Source of the DNA: Deltaproteobacteria bacterium
GTDB taxonomy: Bacteria > Desulfobacterota > Desulfobacteria > Desulfobacterales > Desulfatirhabdiaceae
Assembly (NCBI GenBank): GCA_016219185.1
Contig: JACRBZ010000108.1
Span: 1 to 64,000 of the forward strand
Reading direction: 5' to 3'
Length of the DNA stretch: 64,000 bases
Each line of letters begins with the position of its first letter. Within the stretch, counting starts at the first letter, position 1. Below the pieces are notes generated by a model that did no database searches, was not told the DNA's origin, and saw nothing but the letters and a program-made list of their open reading frames with translations. The position numbers were made by a program, and so were the translations under genes. Below, piece by piece: positions 59,539 through 64,000 of the stretch.

Positions 59539-60546
59539 TTATGGATTCATCCCGCTCGCTTCGCACCGCTTTTCATGAGTTTCGATGAGAATCGGGATGA
59601 AGGTGACAAGATCTTCGACGATGCATACGTCGGACACGTTGAAAATCGCCGCTTTGGAATCCGTATTGATGGAAACGATAAAACCGGATCCACGCATGCC
59701 GGAAACATGCTGGATGGCTCCGGATATTCCGCAGGCAATATAGAGGTTCGGGGAAACCGTGCATCCGGTCACACCGATCTGCTGCGCATAGTCCAGCCAG
59801 CCGTTATCGCAGACAATCCGGGATCCGGCGACAGCGGATTTAGGAAACAGCGCGGCCAGACGATAAATCAGATCCAGATGGTCCCTGTCCCCGATTCCCC
59901 TGCCGGCCGCAACGATCACATCGGCTTCGGTAACGGCAGAGGCATTCGCATCCTTTCGAATGATCCCTCGGGAAAAGCTCCGTTCAGGGGCACTTTCCAT
60001 TGTCCACTGTTTGACCGATCCGGGTGATGCCGCATCCCTCGGGTCAGGGGCAAAACAGCCGGGCAGAACGGAAAGCAGAACCATCGGGCTATTCGCGTGG
60101 ACATCGGCCATGATTTTACCGCCGTAAACCGCCCTGCGAAAGCAGATCCTGTCATCTTGTTTCACGATGGCTTCGACGCCCGTGACACAGGCCGCGCCGA
60201 GCCGAACAGCCAGTCCGGGAGCAAAGTCCAGGCCCTGGGTCGAGTGAGCCGCGCACACATGCGAAGGTCGCCAATCCGTCAGGACATCGGTCAGAACATT
60301 TTTATAGACCTCGGCGTTATAGCCAGCAAGGTCCGGAACACGTATGGCAAAAACATTCAACCCGGTGCGGCGGGCTATGGCTTGGGCTACGCTATCGACC
60401 GCATCTCCGATTATAACGATTTTTATGTCGGGCGATGGCATTTCTTTTTGAAGGGTGCGCGCAAAGGCCGCAAGTTCATAGGTGATCGGACGGGCCTGGC
60501 CTTCGGCATGTTCCGCGATGACGACAATGGATTGAGACACGCACAT
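59539..60546 (-). CDS. etfA: Electron transfer flavoprotein alpha subunit
   Basis: 335 aa. The N-terminal ETF domain is followed by the FAD-binding C-terminal domain (VIVAAGRGIGDRDHLDLI; YIACGISGAIQHVSGM; the GFIVSINTD segment). The start is ATG at 60546 or the GTG two codons later, which is better spaced from AGGAGG. It lies 5 bases after etfB. With EtfB it carries electrons from acyl-CoA dehydrogenases to the membrane. The shared operator links it to the ACAD10/11-type operon. Confidence 0.95.
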   Translation of the reverse strand: MCVSQSIVVIAEHAEGQARPITYELAAFARTLQKEMPSPDIKIVIIGDAVDSVAQAIARRTGLNVFAIRVPDLAGYNAEVYKNVLTDVLTDWRPSHVCAAHSTQGLDFAPGLAVRLGAACVTGVEAIVKQDDRICFRRAVYGGKIMADVHANSPMVLLSVLPGCFAPDPRDAASPGSVKQWTMESAPERSFSRGIIRKDANASAVTEADVIVAAGRGIGDRDHLDLIYRLAALFPKSAVAGSRIVCDNGWLDYAQQIGVTGCTVSPNLYIACGISGAIQHVSGMRGSGFIVSINTDSKAAIFNVSDVCIVEDLVTFIPILIETHEKRCEASGMNP

Positions 60547-60551
60547 CCCTC

Positions 60552-61328
60552 CTATAACGGCATTGAACGGTTTTGAAGAATATCCAGAAGCTGATTGGCT
60601 TTTTCCCGTGCTGTTCCTTCCAGAATCAGGCCCGCACGCATTTTTTGCGGAAGCGTGGTCTCCAGGATGGACAGATGAAGGGGCGGCAATTCAAGAGACC
60701 CTGACAAAACCTTGTCCAGGGGATGTCTGTTGGCCCGCAGCATTCTGGAAAGCGACGGATAGCGCGGTTGGTTGATTCCGCTTTGTAGTGTCAGAAGCGC
60801 CGGAAGCTTGATTTCCAGGGCATCTCGAAGTCCGCCTTCCATCTCGCGTTCAACGTATATGCGGCCCGACTCGGGCATCATCCGCCGAAAAATGACTGAT
60901 GTGGCACAGGGCAGATGAAGCATTTCAGCCACCAGGGGCCCCACCTGCCCGTTCATGTCATCCCCGGACATGACGCCGGTCAGAATCAGGTCATAATTGC
61001 AGGTCCTGGCATACTCGGCAATCCAGGTGGCGGTTGCAAACGGATCGAGATAACCATCGGATTCGGTGAGAATATGGATGCCGTGATCCGCGCCCATGCC
61101 CAGCGATCTTCTGAGTACCGCCTCCACCCTTTCCGGACCCACGGATACGACATCGATGCGGGTATCCGGAATCTCTTCACGGATTCGTAACGCCTCTTCC
61201 AGGGCAAAACCGTCGAAACGGTTCATAACAAACGTACCGCCGTCGATATCGACCCATCCGCCATCGGCATTGACGCGGACAGGCGCATCGGGATCAGGGA
61301 TCTGTTTGACGCAGACCAGGAGCTTCAT
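60552..61328 (-). CDS. etfB: Electron transfer flavoprotein beta subunit
   Basis: 258 aa from the ATG at 61328, giving the usual start MKLLVCVKQIPDP; an upstream TTG would add six residues. Typical features are GTFVMNRFDGFALEEALRI and the AMP-binding ILTGVMSGDDMNGQVGP. Forms the ETF dimer with EtfA. It is the first gene after an about 200-base leader that contains an imperfect palindromic element and starts at a promoter carrying the CGAACGTTCG palindrome. Confidence 0.95.
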   Translation of the reverse strand: MKLLVCVKQIPDPDAPVRVNADGGWVDIDGGTFVMNRFDGFALEEALRIREEIPDTRIDVVSVGPERVEAVLRRSLGMGADHGIHILTESDGYLDPFATATWIAEYARTCNYDLILTGVMSGDDMNGQVGPLVAEMLHLPCATSVIFRRMMPESGRIYVEREMEGGLRDALEIKLPALLTLQSGINQPRYPSLSRMLRANRHPLDKVLSGSLELPPLHLSILETTLPQKMRAGLILEGTAREKANQLLDILQNRSMPL

Positions 61329-61367
61329 CACATTTTGTTCCAGCAAGTATCTTTTGGATTTATGAGT

Positions 61368-61495
61368 TATTCCAGTTCGCGTTCAAGCTGATACCATTGT
61401 CAGCTTCACTGCGCTACGATTTGACGTACAAAAAAGTACAGTCTCATCGCTACGCGTTCGCTTTCGCGGTCTCAGCCTGAATGCTTGCTGGAATA
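61368..61495. repeat. Imperfect palindromic (MITE-like) element in the etfBA leader
   Basis: Ends TATTCCAG and CTGGAATA are inverted, extending to about 24 bases with five mismatches. The centre has GTAC-AAAAAA-GTAC. The whole 128 bases could fold into one long hairpin. A partial third arm (TTCCAGCAAGTAT) lies at about 61339-61350. Confidence 0.55.
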
Positions 61496-61532
61496 TCATT
61501 TTGAATGCTAAATGGAATTAATTATGAAACAT

Positions 61533-61581
61533 TCATTATAGCCATTAAGGATGAAAGTCAATTAAAAAAACGAACGTTCGT
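61533..61581 (-). promoter_or_regulatory. etfBA promoter with ACGAACGTTCGT operator
   Basis: On the minus strand TTGACT (61561-61556) is followed by TAATGA at 17 or TATAAT at 15 bases spacing. The perfect palindrome ACGAACGTTCGT lies at 61570-61581, 8 bases upstream of the -35 box. Sequence and placement match the operator at 46525-46536. Confidence 0.6.
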
Positions 61582-61650
61582 ACTTAAACGTAATATCCCA
61601 TGTGATTTTCAGACGGTCTTCCATCTGCGCTCGGATATTTGTAAACTTTT

Positions 61651-62535
61651 TCAACTTCCACATCCGCCGCATCCCCCGCCGCCGCAACCGCCCCCACCAC
61701 AACCGCTCGATCCGCATCCACCGCCACCGCAGCCCCCATCGCCTCCGCCAAAAGAAGAAGCTGCCTTGGGGAAGAGCGTTTTTATGTATGGGAAATACAT
61801 AACCGGAAGCACGGACAGCCCGAAGACGGCAGCCAGAAAAGATGCGTCGCTGGTGGTTCCACCGGGACGAACGCTTTTGGACCGCCCCTTCAAGGATTGG
61901 AATCTTTGTTGTGCTTCCCGCAAGACCTGATCTCCGGCGCCGGTCCGTTTCTTCTTCCAGATGACGACTGTCCAGTTTCCAAAAACCAGGGTGAGCATGG
62001 CCAGGAACAGCACGTTGTGATGTCCCCGCAAAACGGCGCTGATGATCTTGGTCATGGAGGTTCCGAGGAGCAGAAAGAGCGCAACCAGAGCCGGGGGCAT
62101 CCTGGCGGCATAATTTTTCGGGCCGGCCAGCAATCCCTCATGGACGAGCGCCTGCCGGTAATCTTCTGCCGCACTGACCGTACCGGAATCATTGAACATA
62201 TCCTTTACCTGGCGAGGTTCGGCGAAAAAAGCCGCGACCGCCTTTTCGAGAGGTCGCCGGACCATCTCCAGGGCATTTGTCTCGGCTGCAACCCGATCAC
62301 CGGACGCCTTGAGAAGGCCCCGGTCAATCAGTGAAAAGAGAACGACTCGCAAGGTTTCCAGGTGGCTTACCCGGAGGCAGGCGATTTTGTATGGATCAAT
62401 CGGACTCTGTCGGATGAGGGTTGTATTTTTCTCCTGCCGGGAGATCAGGGAGCGCAGAAGCAGGTTTACCGTAATGCCAAGACCGATGTAAAACGCCAGA
62501 AAAGCGGGACCCCGCAAATAGAGGATGCTATCCAA
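61651..62535 (-). CDS. TIGR04222-type membrane protein with periodic Cys/Gly tail
   Basis: 294 aa if translation starts at the TTG at 62535, which has AGGAGG 6 bases upstream and overlaps the stop of the preceding gene by 8 bases. Longer in-frame versions run antisense-like through that gene and are unlikely. Four membrane helices are visible (PAFLAFYIGLGITVNLLL; ALVALFLLLGTSM; VLFLAMLTLVFGNWTVV; FLAAVFGLSVLPVMYF), with a TIGR04222-like soluble part. The last about 32 residues are almost only Gly and Cys: six Cys, five of them spaced exactly five residues apart. This tail could be modified by the neighbouring SPASM radical SAM enzyme. Confidence 0.75.
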   Translation of the reverse strand: MDSILYLRGPAFLAFYIGLGITVNLLLRSLISRQEKNTTLIRQSPIDPYKIACLRVSHLETLRVVLFSLIDRGLLKASGDRVAAETNALEMVRRPLEKAVAAFFAEPRQVKDMFNDSGTVSAAEDYRQALVHEGLLAGPKNYAARMPPALVALFLLLGTSMTKIISAVLRGHHNVLFLAMLTLVFGNWTVVIWKKKRTGAGDQVLREAQQRFQSLKGRSKSVRPGGTTSDASFLAAVFGLSVLPVMYFPYIKTLFPKAASSFGGGDGGCGGGGCGSSGCGGGGCGGGGCGGCGS

Positions 62536-63289
62536 TGGTGACCTCCTCCCCGCCAACGGAAAGCCCGTCCAACCGACGATATAAAGACTCGGCAAGTTCC
62601 AGAAGCGAGAAAATAAGCGTTCCGGCGGTCCCGGGCGGAAGTGCCCCCTCTCTTCGGGCCACGTCGATGAGGCGCAAGGCCTCGCTCCACTGCGGATCGC
62701 CGGATGGGGACACAATCGCGGCAAGGGCTTCCCGGGAAGACGCCGCGGGCCTGCCTTCAAGCATCAGGATCGATGCGGCGCATGCCCGAATCGGACCCGC
62801 CGTATCGGCAGCGATCCGGACCAGTTGTTCCTCACGCAGACTGATAAGGGTATAGCGCTCACGCAGGCGGAGAATAAGGTTTAACAGCACCTGCCGGGTC
62901 CGCCGTCGAATCGATTCCGGCTGTATGACAAGATGTGCGAACGGATCCGAGCCGAAAAGAATACGCCGCCGGGACAGGATATCCGCAAATTTGACCGCGA
63001 AGGCATCCATGGCCGGTTCGATCTCCGAACTCAGGAGAAACATCACGTCAAGTCGGATGCTTGCGTGTGCGTCCCGGAACGTTTCTCTGATCTTGTCCGC
63101 CTGTTCCCGGTCAAATCGCCGCAGGACAAGAAGCAGATTCACATCGGAGGTGATTCGCAGGCGCCCCTCCGCGGCCGAGCCAAACAGCACTGCGGCAACG
63201 AGATCGTCGCCAAAAGATTGTTTCACCTCTTCCATAAACAGGTTGATACCTTGAAAAATTTCGGGCGGCACGTGCATTTCCTGGTCCAT
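62528..63289 (-). CDS. Nucleotidyltransferase-domain protein, degenerate active site
   Basis: 253 aa with an N-terminal pol-beta-type nucleotidyltransferase motif VLFGSAAEGRLRITSDVN. The usual D-x-D pair is D-V-N, so the second metal Asp is replaced. A helical C-terminal half of about 150 residues follows. GGAGG precedes the ATG. It lies 52 bases after the radical SAM gene and overlaps the TIGR04222-type gene, so the three are one operon. It may be a binding or regulatory version of the domain rather than an enzyme. Confidence 0.72.
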   Translation of the reverse strand: MDQEMHVPPEIFQGINLFMEEVKQSFGDDLVAAVLFGSAAEGRLRITSDVNLLLVLRRFDREQADKIRETFRDAHASIRLDVMFLLSSEIEPAMDAFAVKFADILSRRRILFGSDPFAHLVIQPESIRRRTRQVLLNLILRLRERYTLISLREEQLVRIAADTAGPIRACAASILMLEGRPAASSREALAAIVSPSGDPQWSEALRLIDVARREGALPPGTAGTLIFSLLELAESLYRRLDGLSVGGEEVTIG

Positions 63290-63341
63290 TCATCCTCCTT
63301 TTCATTTAATATAGGAAAAGCTTCAGTTTGGAAAAATCCTT

Positions 63342-64000
63342 TCAGCCTTCCGTCGTCAGCCAGCACCCGGGGTCGGCTCGAAAAGGGTCCCCGTACACGG
63401 CATAAGCAATGCATCGGGAGCCTCCGGCACAGGTACGGGCATAAAAACACCTTTCGCACCCCTTGCTCATCCGCTCCCGGTCACGCAGGCCGATGAACAG
63501 CTCGCTGTTCCCGTAAAGGCTGGCCAGTGGTTCCTGGAAGATATTGCCGACAACAAGAGGCATCCTGCGGCAGGGACAGACATCGCCGTTGGAAAGGATG
63601 GTAATGAGCGTATCGCCGGCACTGCACCGATAGGGCAGATCGCCGGTTACGGTAAACTGCAGGGAGCGGTGCAGCTTTACCGGAGAACGTTTCAACCCGT
63701 AGCGTTTTTGCTCCCGCTGCATCAATTGGAAAAATTCACGAGTTTCGGCCGGCGTCAGGAGGTTTTCCGCGGCTTCGCCGCCGCGTCCGCAGGGGACCAT
63801 CCGGTCCGCCCAGACCCTTGCTGCGCCAAGCTGCCGTCCCAGGCGTGCGACGTCGGGAAAGTCGCGATAATTCCCGCGCTGGGCCGTAAAGGACAGATAG
63901 GCGGGAATCCCGGCGCTTATCAAACATTTCAGTCCAGCGATGGCCCGATCAAAACTGCCCTTGCCGCGGATGCGGTCGTGAGTCTCGCGAGTGCCGTCAA
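63342..64000 (-). CDS. Radical SAM/SPASM protein, 5' end outside the window
   Basis: The gene runs off the right edge; at least 218 residues are visible. The opening visible part DGTRETHDRIRGKGSFDRAI is the post-core motif of SPASM maturases. The SPASM domain has Cys in YRCSAGDT, DVCPCRRM, GCERCFYARTCAGGSRC and a last DPGCW, enough for two auxiliary 4Fe-4S clusters. The SAM-cluster CxxxCxxC would lie beyond 64000. Such enzymes install thioether or C-C crosslinks in peptides or mature quinohaem proteins. The Cys/Gly tail protein two genes downstream is a plausible substrate. Confidence 0.88.
   Translation of the reverse strand, partial: DGTRETHDRIRGKGSFDRAIAGLKCLISAGIPAYLSFTAQRGNYRDFPDVARLGRQLGAARVWADRMVPCGRGGEAAENLLTPAETREFFQLMQREQKRYGLKRSPVKLHRSLQFTVTGDLPYRCSAGDTLITILSNGDVCPCRRMPLVVGNIFQEPLASLYGNSELFIGLRDRERMSKGCERCFYARTCAGGSRCIAYAVYGDPFRADPGCWLTTEG

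Noticed and set aside
61651-61760. Plus-strand Pro/His-rich frame opposite the Cys/Gly tail
   Set aside because: It is the mirror of the Gly/Cys codons; the minus strand has the membrane helices and the ribosome site.

Overview
The window looks like chromosomal DNA of a strictly anaerobic, metabolically versatile bacterium, most likely a Desulfobacterota (Desulfobacteraceae-type sulfate reducer or syntroph). This is inferred from gene content: several tungsten/molybdenum bis-MGD enzymes without Tat signals, HdrD/NarI-type electron carriers, an Rd2-type rubredoxin, an FmdE-like protein, and acyl-CoA catabolism paired with ETF. There is no rRNA, tRNA or CRISPR array to confirm it.

Layout. (1) 1-4.8 kb, minus strand: molybdenum cofactor genes (winged-helix gene, moeA, moaA, mobA, mobB), followed by an old-yellow-enzyme gene cut by an insertion sequence whose transposase tail opens the window. 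(2) 5-6.3 kb: universal stress protein, CX4C rubredoxin and two truncated remnants. (3) 6.3-13.6 kb: the envelope cluster DUF1302 / DUF1329 / YCF48-like / RND permease, with a small exported protein upstream. (4) 13.7-17.9 kb: cofactor-linked accessory genes (MoCF-domain protein, FmdE-like, ModE-type HTH, ferredoxin-DUF169), a second Usp, and relics of deleted genes. (5) 17.9-43.9 kb: a very long minus-strand run of tightly spaced genes. It holds four acetylene-hydratase/PsrA-like molybdo- or tungstoenzymes, a radical SAM protein, an HdrD-like/cytochrome b/ferredoxin module, an M24 protein, an SDR, a complete 2-oxoacid/acetoin dehydrogenase complex (E1 alpha, E1 beta, E2, E3) and a LipB-LipA fusion to lipoylate it. 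(6) 43.9-45.4 kb: a decayed stretch with Fic and GNAT fragments.

(7) 45.4-54.1 kb, plus strand: TetR, an ACAD10/11-type acyl-CoA dehydrogenase, a second TetR, an APH-type kinase, an acyl-CoA synthetase, a phosphotriesterase-like (lactonase-type) hydrolase and an acyl-CoA carboxylase. Together these read as a pathway for gamma-lactones or 4-hydroxyacids, comparable in logic to the levulinate (lva) operon. (8) 54.5-59.4 kb: three secreted peptidases (C10, M28, C39-like) and a small exported Cys protein. (9) 59.5-61.3 kb: etfBA, whose promoter carries nearly the same palindrome as the promoter of cluster 7, so the two are probably co-regulated. (10) 61.6-64 kb: a membrane protein with a periodic Cys/Gly tail, a degenerate nucleotidyltransferase and a SPASM radical SAM protein running off the right edge, a candidate peptide-modification system.

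The strongest leads are the 4-hydroxyacid/lactone cluster with its shared operator, the Cys/Gly-tail plus SPASM locus, and the molybdoenzyme-2-oxoacid dehydrogenase supercluster.
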